In this document: in pieces, positions 1 to 9,854 of the stretch | Position numbering within the stretch: position 1 is the stretch's first letter | Layout: each line of letters starts with the position of its first letter | DNA from: Notamacropus eugenii | Lineage: Eukaryota; Chordata; Mammalia; Diprotodontia; Macropodidae | Assembly (NCBI RefSeq): GCF_028372415.1 | Contig: NC_092875.1 | Location: 56,151,228-56,215,227, forward strand | Direction of reading: 5' to 3' | DNA: 64,000 nt | Translations under genes and position numbers: made by a program | Notes under the pieces: generated by a model | Seen by the model: only the letters and a program-made list of their open reading frames with translations | Told to the model about the DNA's origin: nothing | Databases searched by the model: none

Positions 1-610
1 GTATAAGACTAACTATATTTCTCTCCATCCTATCCTGCTTCCAATTATTTCTATTCTCTCTTTTGATCCTGTCCCTCCCTGTGAGTGTCGACCTCAAATT
101 GTACCCTCCTCCCCAGGCCCTCCCTTCCATCGTCCCCCCCACCCTGTTTATCCCCTTGTCCCCCACCTTCCTGTATTGTAAGATAGGTTTTCATACCAAA
201 ATGAGTGTGCATTTTATTCCTTCCTTTAGTGGAATGTGATGAGAGTAAACTTCATGTTTTTCTCTCACCTCCCCTCTTTTTCCCCAAACTAAAAAAGTCT
301 TTTGCTTGCCTCTTCTGTGAGAGATAATTTGCCCCATTCCATTTCTCCCTTTCTCCTCCCATATATTTCTCTCTCACTGCTTGATTTCATTTTTTTTTGA
401 GATATGATCCCATCCTATTCAATTCACTCTGCACACTCTGTTTCTATGAGTGTGTGCGTGTGCATGTGTGTGTGTAATTCCACCCAGTACCCAGATACTG
501 AATAGTTTCAAGGGTTACTAATATTGTCTTTCCATGTAGGGATGTAAACAGTTCAACTTTTAGAAGTCCCTTATGACTTCTCTTTGCTGTTTACCTTTCC
601 ATGCTTCTCT

Positions 611-1708
611 TCATTCTTGTGTTTGAAAGTCAAATTTTCTTTTCAGCTCTGGTCTTTTCATCAAGAATGCTTGAAAGTCCTCTATTTCCTTGAAAGACCA
701 ATTTTTCCCCTGAAGTATTATACTCAGTTTTGCTGGGTAGGTGATTCTTGGTTTTAGTCCTAGTTCCTTTGACTTCTGGAATATCCTATTCCATGCCCTT
801 CGATCCCTTAATGTAGAAGCTGCTAGATCTTGTGTTATCCTGATTGTATTTCCACAGTACTTGAATTGTTTCTTTCTAGCTGCTTGCAATATTTTCTCCT
901 TGACCTGGGAATTCTGGAATTTGGCCACAATGTTCCTAGGAGTTTCTCTTTTTGGATCTCTTTTAGGCAGTGACCTGTGGATTCCTTGAATACTTATTTT
1001 GCCCTCTGGTTCTAGAATCTCAGGGCAGTTTTCCTTGATAATTTCATGAAAGATGATGTCTAGGCTCTTTTTTTGATCATGGCTTTCAGGTAGTCCCATA
1101 ATTTTTAAATTGTCTCTCCTGGATCTATTTTCCAGGTCAGTTGTTTTTCCAATGAGATATTTCACATTATCTTCCATTTTTTCATTCTTTTGGTTTTGTT
1201 TTGTGATTTCTTGGTTTCTCATAAAGTCATTAGCCTCCATCTGTTCCATTCTAATTTTGAAAGAACTATTTTCTTCAGTGAGCTTTTGAATCTCCTTTTC
1301 CATTTGGCTAATTCTGCTTTTGAAAGCATTCTTCTCCTCATTGGCTTTTTGAACCTCCTTTGCCAATTGAGTTAGCCTATTTTTCAGGGTGTTGTTTTCT
1401 TCAGCATTTTTTTGGGTCTTCTTTAGCAGGGTGCTGATCTGTTGTTCATACTTTGCTTTCAAGTCTTTTATTGCTCTTCCCAGTTTTTCCTCCACCTCTC
1501 TAACATAATTTTGAAAATTTTTTGAGCTCTTTATGACCTTTTCCCAGAACTGATCCCATTGAGTGGGCTGGGATGTAGAAGCACTGACTTCCATGTCTTC
1601 CCCTGATGGTGAGCACCGCTCTTTCTCATCAGAAAGGAGGGGAGGAGAAACCTGCTCACCAAGAAAGTAACCCTCTATAGTCTTGGTTTTTTTCCCTTTT
1701 CTGGGCAT
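611..1708 (-). CDS. Intact L1-type ORF1 protein (ORF1p) of HAL1 copy 1, 365 aa
   Basis: Encodes an RNA-binding, trimer-forming chaperone of the L1 ORF1p family, which packages element RNA in cytoplasmic particles. Visible parts: a basic N-terminus (MPRKGKKTK) and acidic/serine-rich linker (aa 1-55); a long heptad-rich coiled coil (about 60-190) with repeated blocks such as EENNTLKNRL and EENSSFKIRM; an RRM-like domain starting at RRDNLKIMGLPE (about 197-280); and a C-terminal domain (about 285-350) with ITQDLAASTLRDRRAW and the ITYPAKLSI strand. Length and domain order fit the family. The start matches those of the sister copies. It is uninterrupted, unlike the ORF1s at 40.0 and 58.5 kb. No ORF2 follows, so any mobility would need the L1 reverse transcriptase in trans. 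Whether it is expressed cannot be told. Confidence 0.85.
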   Translation of the reverse strand: MPRKGKKTKTIEGYFLGEQVSPPLLSDEKERCSPSGEDMEVSASTSQPTQWDQFWEKVIKSSKNFQNYVREVEEKLGRAIKDLKAKYEQQISTLLKKTQKNAEENNTLKNRLTQLAKEVQKANEEKNAFKSRISQMEKEIQKLTEENSSFKIRMEQMEANDFMRNQEITKQNQKNEKMEDNVKYLIGKTTDLENRSRRDNLKIMGLPESHDQKKSLDIIFHEIIKENCPEILEPEGKISIQGIHRSLPKRDPKRETPRNIVAKFQNSQVKEKILQAARKKQFKYCGNTIRITQDLAASTLRDRRAWNRIFQKSKELGLKPRITYPAKLSIILQGKNWSFKEIEDFQAFLMKRPELKRKFDFQTQE

Positions 1709-1800
1709 TTTGCCAGCCAGTGACTTGACCTCTGAATATTCTCCTCACACCCACCTCACCTCCGGATCCTCCCAGCCAGCGCTTGGTGTCTGAGACTCAA

Positions 1801-2043
1801 ATGCTGCTTCCCAGCCTCAGGGCTTTGGGCGGGGGCAGGGCTGCTATTCAGTGTGAGATTAAGTTCAGCTGCCTGGGTAGGGGCAGGGCCGCCTCATGGG
1901 CTCAGTTCCCTCAGGGGGTTTATGCAGAGACCTTCAACAATGGATCCTGGCTCCTGCCTACTTGGGGAGCCCCGGTCTGCTCCCGCCTCCGCTGTTGCCT
2001 CCTGAGGGGGCCTGAGTATGGGGGCACCCCACTCCCCTCTTGA
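1801..2043 (+). other. Antisense open frame in HAL1 5'UTR (ORF0-like topology), copy 1
   Basis: An 80-codon ATG frame runs antisense to HAL1, from near the ORF1 start towards the element's 5' end. It begins MLLPSLRALGGGRAAIQ. Frames with the same ATG and nearly the same first 45 residues occur in the other two young copies (41180 and 59711). Topology resembles the antisense ORF0 of primate L1, but there is no evidence of expression here. GC-rich sequence gives open frames by chance, so this is only a candidate. Confidence 0.3.
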
Positions 2044-2356
2044 CCCACCAAAGAGACCTTCTCACTGACCCCCGTCACCTGTGGGTGGAGGGACCCGCGC
2101 GGCCACTGGAGATTCCGTCCCTGAAGTCCGCTCAGATCTGCTCCTCTTGGTGCCATGGCCACTGCAGGGCTGGGCTGGGCTCCACGTCCGCAGTGTGACG
2201 GACCTTTTGTGAGAGGTTTGCAGGTCCCTCTGGAACAGAAATCTTATCCGCTCTGCTGTTATGTGGCTTCTCCTGCTCCCGAATTTATTAGCAGCTCTTT
2301 ACTACAGATATTTCATGGGCTGTGGGTTCGGAGCTAGCGTATTTGTGTGTTTCTAC

Positions 2357-2377
2357 TCCGCCATCTTGGCTCCGCCC
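2357..2377 (-). promoter_or_regulatory. YY1-like core at the 5' terminus of HAL1 copy 1
   Basis: The minus strand of this end reads GGAGCCAAGATGGCGGAG a few bases from the element's first base, after a run of G. Human L1 begins with the same GGAGCCAAGATGGC, where a YY1 site positions transcription start. That role is carried over by similarity. The motif is also at the 5' end of the other young HAL1s. Confidence 0.6.
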
Positions 2378-2385
2378 CCCCCCCC

Positions 2386-3243
2386 AAGTTAGCCTATTTT
2401 TAAAGGTGTTATTTTCTTCAGCATTTTTTTTGGTGTCCTTCAGGAAGCTGTTGACTCACTTTTCAAGCCCTTCCATGACCTGAGCCCATTTCATATTCAT
2501 TTTGGAGGTACTGGATGCAGAAGCCTTGACGTCCTCTGACAGTATGCATTGTTCTTCCTCATGTGAAAGGATGGAAGGAAATACCTGCTCACCAAGAAAG
2601 TAACCTTCTATGGTCTTATTTTTTTCCCTCTTTTTGGACATTTTACCAGCCAGTTACTTGTCTTCTGAATCCTTTATGAAGTGGAGGGTCCTAGCGCTCC
2701 TCCTCACCCCAGGACCATGCTCAGATCTGAGGTTCAGATCAGCTGCTAAATTTCCCCAGGGGCTTTAGGCCAAATGCTTTACAAATGAATGCTGCTCCTG
2801 GACTCAGCCACTGAGCAGCACTGCTGCTCTGCTGCTGCTGCTGCAACCACGACTGGGGCCCATGCTGGGGGGGACCCTGCTCCCCTCTGTCCCAGCTGGG
2901 ATAGTGCTCTTAGTGACCTGTGAAGTTTTCTTTGGCACTTGTGGGTTGAGGGATTTGATACCCTCCCTGCTGAGAATTCTGCCCCGGAGGCCTGTTCTGA
3001 TCCTGTTCCTTCCTGTGCCACTTGGCCAGGACTGGGCTCCCCTCTGCTCAGTGTCCCACTCGATAGATCTTTCCTGTCAACCTTCCAGTTTACCTTTGGC
3101 TAGAAATCTCTTTCACTCTGTCGTTCTGTGGCTTCTGCTGCTCTAGAATTTGGTGAGTCATTTTTTACAGGTACTTTATGGGCTGTGGGAGAAGAGCTAT
3201 AGTATGTATATCTTTCTACTCCACCGTCTTGACTCTGCCGCCC
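2386..3243 (-). mobile_element. Older HAL1/L1 5' part (5'UTR and ORF1 start), interrupted by HAL1 copy 1
   Basis: On the minus strand, 2641 down to about 2390 encodes a decayed ORF1 N-terminus (KTIEGYFLGEQVF, then an acidic serine stretch) clearly related to HAL1 ORF1. 2650-3243 is the matching 5'UTR, ending in a mutated form of the GGAGCCAAGATGG terminus near 3220-3243. The rest of ORF1 would lie left of the window, past the younger element. More diverged than copy 1, hence older. Confidence 0.7.
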
Positions 3244-4650
3244 CTTTTATAGTAATTGATACAGATTCGTAATGTTGGCTTTCATTACAAGTCTGATTAC
3301 AAAATTTTTGCCCAGCATTAAAGCTTCCTTGAAAGTCTCTTTTCTGGGCTGTGCTTGAAACAAAGGTGTCACATATATGGTAGATATGGCTTGCACTGAT
3401 CTTGTAGTCCTCTGCACCGTGGGAATCCTTCTCTCACCTGAGGATGAATCTGGCCAACTCAGCAATCCCGTGGTCCAGTATCTGCCATGGCTTGTCCCAG
3501 TCACACTAGGGAATTTCACTGCCTTTGGCCAGAGGTCATTAGGACATGGCATGACATGATCCTTTATAAAATACTATTCATGCAAAAACAACTGGGTTAA
3601 TGGATAGTGATACATTTTATCATCCCTGGGGGAGGCTGCTGTAATGGTATTGTCTCCTGCAGCAATAATCTTTGCTGCCTTAGAAATGTGGGTAGCATGT
3701 TGTTTCACCCATACCTTAGCCCCTTTTGCAAGATTAGTGTCTTCAAAGCCCCTTTGTGACAATGGGGGATGATTCAGACATTTGTTCTGCAACTCCCACC
3801 AGACATTTAGTCACAACTATTTGAGCAATTCTTTAATTCATAGAGCACACCACAGGCTCAAGTCCTAAGTTTTTCAGTAGAACTTTAATTTCCCCAATGT
3901 GATCTGAATCAACAACCCCTCTAAGTACGTGTATTCCTTTCAGAGTCAAACAAGAATGAGGCAATATATGGCCAAAGTATCCAGGGGAATTTGCATACCA
4001 ATTCCCCATACAGGCTGTAACTACTTTCCCTGGAGGCAAGTCCAAAGGTGTGAAGATATATAAATCATACCCAGCTGAGCCTGCTGTTCCCCTAAAGAGA
4101 GTATGGGCTTGTGGATTCACAACCCACCATTTCAATGTAACATTTATTGGCCTCTGGGTCCTGATTTGTAAATTAGGGGTCACCATCCTACTTAAAGGAG
4201 TGAGCCCATCTCTTAAGAGTCTATTGTTCAATTTTAAAGCTTCAGATTTTTAGTATCGATAGGTATTATTCCCCAATTACCAAAGTTTTTCCTTTAATAA
4301 TCCATTCATTCATTCTAATAAACCTGTAGCTTGAGGATAGTAGGGAATGAAATATATCCATTCAATGCTATGATAGGCACAATAAAATTTATTTCTTTTC
4401 CTTTAAAAGGAGTCCTATTATCACTTTGATTTTGAGAAGGGGTGTCACAATATAACTTAATAATATCTAGAGTCAAATTGTATTTTTCTGAGTTGCATTT
4501 TTGTATGGGCAGGCCATTAGGACCCCAGAAAATGTGTTCACACAGGTACAGATGTAGCAGCACCCTTTATCTATTGGCAGGGGACCAATAAAATCAATTT
4601 GCCAAGTCTGAGCAGGTATTTGACCATGGACTATTTCACTTTAGTGGTGT
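3244..4650 (-). mobile_element. Fossil ERVL-like pol fragment (integrase then dUTPase)
   Basis: Minus-strand translations show integrase-core-like sequence (about 4260-4650) followed by a dUTPase domain (about 3833-4231) with the recognisable AGSAGYDLY motif. Sequence at 3247-3792 continues the element but I cannot identify it. dUTPase downstream of integrase is the arrangement of ERVL (class III) elements. In betaretroviruses dUTPase lies with protease instead. The fragment has no recognisable LTR, gag or env, is clearly broken in several places and looks old. Confidence 0.6.
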
Positions 4651-4709
4651 GGGGGAATGGACATCTCTTCTACAGTTTGACATATGGTGCATTCTGATTG
4701 CACTTGCTA

Positions 4710-4858
<149 letters not shown>

Positions 4859-4904
4859 CTCTAACTGAAACACATAAACACATATTTGGATAATTGAAGC
4901 CCCC

Positions 4905-5160
4905 TATTGGGGGCCAAGAGTACCAGGTCTGGAGTCAGGCAGATGAGTTCAAATCTGGGTTCAGACACTTATTAGCTATGTGATCCTGGGCAAGTCACTT
5001 AGCCAGTTTCCTCACCTGTGAAATGGGAATAATTAGTACTTACTTCTCACTGGTGTTGGAAGAATCAAACGAAATAATAATTGTGAAGTGTTTAGCAAAG
5101 TGCTGGGTACATGATAAGTGCTACATAAATGTTAGTTGTTGCCATTACTATGATAATGAT
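4905..5160 (+). mobile_element. MIR-core type SINE
   Basis: Shows the order typical of MIR/THER/MON SINEs: 'ggagtcaggcagatgagttc', then 'gggcaagtcactta', 'cctcacctgtgaaatggga' and an 'agtgctgggtacatgataag' 3' part. Its right edge is close to the point (about 5165) where homology to the other OR 5' flanks begins. Confidence 0.75.
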
Positions 5161-5273
5161 TATCATACAAGGAGGATGTGGTGAGACTGCAATTCAAATC
5201 CAGATCTTCTGAGTCCAAGTCTTGGACTTCGCTCCATATATAAGTCAGGGAACTTTGTGTTTTCACTTAATAC

Positions 5274-5295
5274 ACTTCTCTTTCTTTTCTCACAG
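5274..5295 (+). promoter_or_regulatory. 3' splice acceptor ahead of OR1
   Basis: A pyrimidine-rich stretch ends in CACAG 13 bases before the OR1 ATG. It is conserved at the same place in OR2, OR3 and OR4. Mammalian OR genes usually have upstream noncoding exons spliced to the coding exon, so this is the likely start of the coding exon. Confidence 0.7.
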
Positions 5296-5308
5296 AAAAA
5301 CAAGCTAC

Positions 5309-6247
5309 ATGGGACCAGCCAACCAAACACATGCTTCTGAATTCCTCCTTCTGGGATTTTCTGAGAAGCCAGAACATCAGCTGCCCCTCTTTGGACTGTT
5401 CCTGAGTATGTACTTGGTCACTGTAGGTGGGAACCTTCTCATCATGCTGACCATTGGTTCTGACTCCCACCTCCACACCCCCATGTACTTCTTCCTCTCC
5501 AACCTATCCTTGGTGGATCTCTGTCTGGTATCCACTTTGGTCCCCAAGATGCTGGTGAACCTCCTGACACACAGTAAGACCATCTCCTATGCTGGCTGCC
5601 TCACTCAGATGTACTTCTTCATGATTTTTGCTAGTTCAGACACCTTACTGCTCACTGTGATGGCTTATGACCGCTTTGTGGCCATCTGTCACCCTCTCAG
5701 TTATGTGACTATCATGGACCCACACTTCTGCATCCTGCTTACTTTATTTTCCTGGACTGTCAGTCTTCTAAATGCAGTGCTCTATAGTCTATTGTTGATT
5801 AGGCTGTTGTTTTGTGCAGAATGGGAAATTCCACTCTTTTACTGTGATCTCATTCAGGTTCTCAGGCTATCTTGCAGTGACACACACATCAATCGTATTT
5901 TGTTGTATTTAGTAACTGGGCTTCTGGGTTTTCTTCCCTTTGCAGGAATCCTTTTCTCTTATACTCATATCTGTTCTTCCATATTTAGAGTCCCATCCAC
6001 TGGGGGAAAGTGTAAAGCATTTTCTACCTGTGGGTCTCACCTCTGTGTTGTTTTATTATTCTTTGGAACAGGTATTGGAGTATATCTGAGTTCCTCATTT
6101 ACAGAGTCTTCTTGGAAGAGCTCAGTTGATTCAGTGATGTATGCTGTGGTTACTCCCATGTTGAATCCCTTCATTTACAGCCTGAGGAACAAGGACATAA
6201 AGGATGCTCTGAGGAGACTTATTAGCAGATTGGCTTTCTCTCATTGA
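5309..6247 (+). CDS. Olfactory receptor OR1 (OR7-like, class II), 312 aa
   Basis: A G-protein-coupled odorant receptor expected in the cilia membrane of olfactory neurons. Seen: N-glycosylation site NQT at aa 5-7; GN in TM1 (41-42); LHTPMY (55-60); [10 protein letters not shown] at the end of TM3 (118-127); SY in TM5 (217-218); [10 protein letters not shown] before TM6 (236-245); [12 protein letters not shown] in TM7 (283-294). C97 and C179 would form the conserved disulphide. The frame is open upstream to 5222, but I start at the ATG giving MGPANQT because it fits the family length and lies just after the splice acceptor. Overall resemblance is to human OR7 receptors such as OR7C1. No frame defect. 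The TM4-TM6 part differs most from the sister genes. Confidence 0.93.
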   Translation: MGPANQTHASEFLLLGFSEKPEHQLPLFGLFLSMYLVTVGGNLLIMLTIGSDSHLHTPMYFFLSNLSLVDLCLVSTLVPKMLVNLLTHSKTISYAGCLTQMYFFMIFASSDTLLLTVMAYDRFVAICHPLSYVTIMDPHFCILLTLFSWTVSLLNAVLYSLLLIRLLFCAEWEIPLFYCDLIQVLRLSCSDTHINRILLYLVTGLLGFLPFAGILFSYTHICSSIFRVPSTGGKCKAFSTCGSHLCVVLLFFGTGIGVYLSSSFTESSWKSSVDSVMYAVVTPMLNPFIYSLRNKDIKDALRRLISRLAFSH

Positions 6248-6757
6248 CTGGGTATGACTCATCCTGAGAATATCACACTGTGTTGTGCCACCAACTGTAG
6301 TGGACATAAATGTGTTTCCAAACATGAAGCCTGGTACTTTCCAGGGTCACACTCTCCTGGCAGTCTCTTCTCTTTTTGACCTTAGATGACATAGATCACT
6401 TGCTTCCTGACTCTATTTCCTGGTGCTGCCATAACAGTGACAGTCCTACATATCAAGTTTGGTTTCATCTAAAGATCTGCCGTTTTTTAGTGGAACTCTA
6501 GATATGAAGTCATAAAACCTAAGTTTTAGTCCCTGTCACACCACATACAAATTCTCGACCTTTGGGCAAGTCACTTGTGTTATCTGATCCTTGATTTCCT
6601 TATTTGTAAAAGGGGGACTATAACATCTGTTTCCCTCATAATGTGTTTTCCCTGTGGCTCAAATGACTTTGCACATGTGTAAATGATTTGTAATCTTTAA
6701 ATGGTGCAAAAATATAGGAAATACAAGAAAAGTCATTTATGAAATTCCTACAATATG
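6248..6757 (+). repeat. OR1 3' flank, duplicated, with degraded MIR-like SINE
   Basis: Homologous to the flanks after OR2 (from 19173) and OR3 (from 35259), for example the 'gaccttagatgacatagat' block near 6380. 6490-6715 looks like a degraded MIR-type SINE ('gggcaagtcacttgtgttat' near 6563) also seen after OR3. No gene seen. Confidence 0.6.
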
Positions 6758-7882
6758 TGACTGTAGTGCCAATGCACCACCCACAGCAGTAACTATGGAT
6801 ATATATGTGTATTTCCAGGGTAAATTCACAAAGTATAAACTTATAAACTCTCTTCTTCAAAGACATAGTCAATATATTTATTCAGATACCAGAAAGCCAA
6901 ATCCATCATAGTAGCAAAGCAATCTATAACATATTATTAGTTCAGGGAGCATGGTTATCCCCAAACCTTCCCTCTGTCAGACCTTCCCACAAACAAACTA
7001 CCTTAGGCAAAATCACTCCCTCTTCTACTCATGTTAGCTGCTCTGCTCTGCCTGCTGTATCCCAGCTCTGCCTCCCTCTGTCTTCCTGCTTCACCCTTCC
7101 TGCTTTACCAATTTGTCAAGGACCTCTCTTCATGGGCTTCATGTGACTCAAGCTGTGGGCTGGGCCAAAACTCAAAGAAGGTCACATGGGCCTATTAAGA
7201 GGCAGGGAAAATCTTCAGATTCCCTTAACATTGCAGTGACAGATGAAAAATTCCAAGAGACAGAGTTTCTGGGTAATTAATAACTTATTAATTAGGCTAG
7301 CTAGTAATCAATAAATTGATGATCAATGACCAAAGACAAAACATGAAGAGACTGGAAGCCTTAATATACTTTTGGAAAAGGAAATGCCCCTGATTGATGA
7401 AAATCAACCCTGACACATGAACAATTAAGGAGGAGATGGGTTAAAAGTCTTTAGCTTTTCTTGCTGAGAATATAGCTTTATCATGGGACCCAGCTCCCTT
7501 CAGTAATTTGGGCAGAGGAACCCATCTCCACCCAGACCACTCTGGTTGGTTTTCTCCTTCATGGTTTGGACTACTCAAACTCCAGTGAGGGAGAGGGTGG
7601 CACAGTGGCATAAGCTTAATATTTCAGGGCTGGAATCTACCTAGAGTAGATTTTGTTTACACTCTAAACAGAAGTAAGGTCTTTTTGTTGGGTAGAGTCT
7701 CACTCAAGATCACAGAGTATGCACCCTGAAGATTAGGCCAATCTCATGTATCAGTCTTATCTTTCAGAGACTGGCTGACTGACTAAAGCAGTTTGTCCCT
7801 GAATGAAGTAATAAAAAAGAAAAACCTGGATCCCAAATTAATAAGTGATTATTAATATAGTAGAGAATAATAATTTCTCTCA
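6758..7882. mobile_element. Probable solo LTR of an endogenous retrovirus (fossil), about 1.1 kb
   Basis: The homologous OR3 flank (about 35670-35690) lacks this block, so it is an insertion in the OR1 unit only. It starts TG, ends CA and is flanked by 'atatg' at 6753-6757 and 7883-7887, a 5-base target duplication typical of ERVL or ERV LTRs. I see no coding parts. Family is not certain, and its length is at the upper end for a single LTR. Confidence 0.5.
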
Positions 7883-7887
7883 ATATG

Positions 7888-8065
7888 AAAGGCATTATGC
7901 TAAGTCTGGGAACTACAAAGACATAACCAAGACCTTCCTTTAAGAAGTTTAGGTGTGTTACATCCTGTTGCAAAAATAACTAATTGTAAAGGTAGGGCAA
8001 TATGATGGCTCCTCAGCTCCCTGTGATTCTCTTTCTCTGATTCTTTAGTGAGTTTATATTAAGCA
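7888..8065 (+). repeat. OR1 3' flank continued (duplicated)
   Basis: Matches 35690-35872 after OR3 ('caatatgatggctcc' near 7998 and 35808). No gene. Confidence 0.6.
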
Positions 8066-8336
8066 ACTAGGATCATCTAAGTGGTGCAGTGGTCAGAGTA
8101 CTGGACCTGGAGTCAGGAAAGCTCATCTCCTTGAGTTTAAAATCTGGCCTCAGATACTTAGTAGCTATGTTTCCCTGGCTAAATAATTTACACCTATTTG
8201 CCTCAGTTTCCTCATCTGTAAAATGAACTGGAGAAAGAAATTGCAAACCATTTCACTCCATTATCTTTGCCAAGAAAACCCTTAGTGGGTTTCTATGATG
8301 AGTTGGACATGATTGAACAATAAACAACAAGTGAAG
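8066..8336 (+). mobile_element. tRNA-derived SINE with RTE-like tail, OR1 unit only
   Basis: Reads 'ctaagtggtgcagtggtcag', 'tggagtcaggaaag', 'cctcagtttcctcatctgta', then 'gccaagaaaaccc' and 'gttggacatgattgaacaa'. This is the layout of abundant marsupial SINEs whose tail resembles RTE/BovB 3' ends. The corresponding place after OR3 (about 35872) lacks it. Confidence 0.8.
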
Positions 8337-9020
8337 AGTATAATTACAATTTCACCAAGCCCCCAGTTGGGAAAATTCCTAATATTGAGGCAGAATCTTG
8401 GAATTCTTCCTTACCTTACATTTATATTTTTCTTTGACCTTTGGCCTCTTTGCGATTGACCTAAAATTCAAATTACCAGAAACATTGAAGGAAAAGCAGA
8501 GTATATTAAAGTGACTGTTAATTAAGGAAGCATTAGGGGAAAAATCAAACCTTTCTTTGGAACTTGCTCCAATCCTTGAATAAGTGGGTAAAAGTAAGAT
8601 TTCTGTAGGGCAAATGGCCCTCCTTGTTCTCTACTCTCTTCTCTGTCTCAGCTCTCCTTCTCCAAATTGTCTTCTGGGCTGCCATTTTTTTTCTGGTTCA
8701 GCTCTACATACATGTATTCCTTCCTTTTAACTCTTATACCCGAGGAATCTCTCTCATTTGAAGATAGCTCCTAATTTTATTCAATTTTCTCAGGGCATGA
8801 CAATGCCCTTGACCCAGCTGGAATTGATGTCCATCTTGATCATGAAGGAGGTATATAGGACCTTTTTCACAGTTCTGACTGATGCATTAAATCAAGAATT
8901 GTTCCTTCTTTACCAAGTTAAGTGGGCAGTTTAAATAATTCTTTGGGTATAATTCCAGATTGCTCTCCAAAGAATTGATGAATAGAAGTATGTATAAAAT
9001 GATTTTACAAATATATATGT
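8337..9020 (+). repeat. OR1 3' flank continued (duplicated), no gene
   Basis: 'tacaatttcaccaagccccc' (8346) matches 35900, and 'tttgcgattgacctaaaattc' (8450) matches 19428 and 35990. The block near 8800-8930 matches 19520-19680. A short L1-like stretch may sit at 8945-8990. Confidence 0.6.
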
Positions 9021-9027
9021 ATATATA

Positions 9028-9813
9028 TTAAAAATTAGAATGCAGCAGATAGAAGTTAATGACTTTATGAGAAACCAAAAAATTACAAAAGAAAAACCAA
9101 AAGAATGAACAAATAGAAGATAATGTGAAAAATCTCATTGGAAAAACTTCTTACCTGGAAAATAGATCCAGGTGAGACAATTTAAAAATTATGGGACTAC
9201 CTGAAAGCCATGATAAAAAAAAAGAGCCTAGACATCATTTATCATGAAATTATCAAGGAAAGCTGTCCTGATATTTTAGAACCAGAGGGCAAAATAAATA
9301 TTGAAAGAATCCACTGATCACCTCCTGAAAGAGATCCAAAAAGGGAAACTCCTAGGAATAGTGTAACCAAATTCCAGAGTTCTCAGATCAAGGAAAAAAT
9401 AATGTAAGCAGCTAGAAAGAAACAATTCAAGTCCTGTGGAAATACAATCAGAATAATACAGGGTACGACAGCTTCTGCTTTCAGGGACTGAAGGTTTTGG
9501 AATATGATATTCAAGAACTCAAAGGAACTAGGATTAAAACCAAGAATCACCTCCCCAGTAAAACTAAGTATAGTATTTCAGGGGAAAAAATGGTCATTCA
9601 ATAATATAGAGGACTTTCAAGTATTATTGATGAAAAGACCAGAGCTGAATAGAAAATATGACTTTTAAACAGAAGAAACAAGGGGAGCATGAAAAGGTAA
9701 ACAGGAAAGAAAAATCATAAGGGATATTCTAAAGTTGAACTGTTTACATTCCTACATGGAAAGATATTTGTAACTCTTGAGATTTTTCTCAGTATTTCAG
9801 TAGTTGGAGGGAT

Positions 9814-9854
<41 letters not shown>

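Larger units (their letters stand above)
1..2385 (-). mobile_element. Young HAL1 (half-LINE-1) copy 1, 3' end beyond the window
   Basis: Read on the minus strand this is a GC-rich 5'UTR (about 1709-2385), an intact ORF1 (611-1708) and a pyrimidine-rich (on +) 3'UTR with a TG-rich tract near 455-475. Alignment by eye with the two complete copies at 39012-41744 and 57655-60292 puts the window start about 390 bases short of the poly-A end. There is no ORF2, as in the complete copies. The 5' end abuts an older L1-lineage ORF1 fragment at 2386, so the element was inserted into a relative. Its target duplication cannot be seen because the other end is outside the window. Confidence 0.85.

Noticed and set aside
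741-1375. Plus-strand frames opposite HAL1 ORF1, also at 58659 and 59028
   Set aside because: Complement of the ORF1 coding strand; no independent support.
2862-3146. 94-aa plus-strand frame in the older HAL1 5'UTR
   Set aside because: GC-rich UTR sequence. Its counterpart in the other old copy (43646-43870) is not conserved in frame.
5267-5583. Minus-strand frames opposite OR1, repeated opposite the other ORs
   Set aside because: Shadows of the OR coding sequence. They recur only because the ORs are paralogous.
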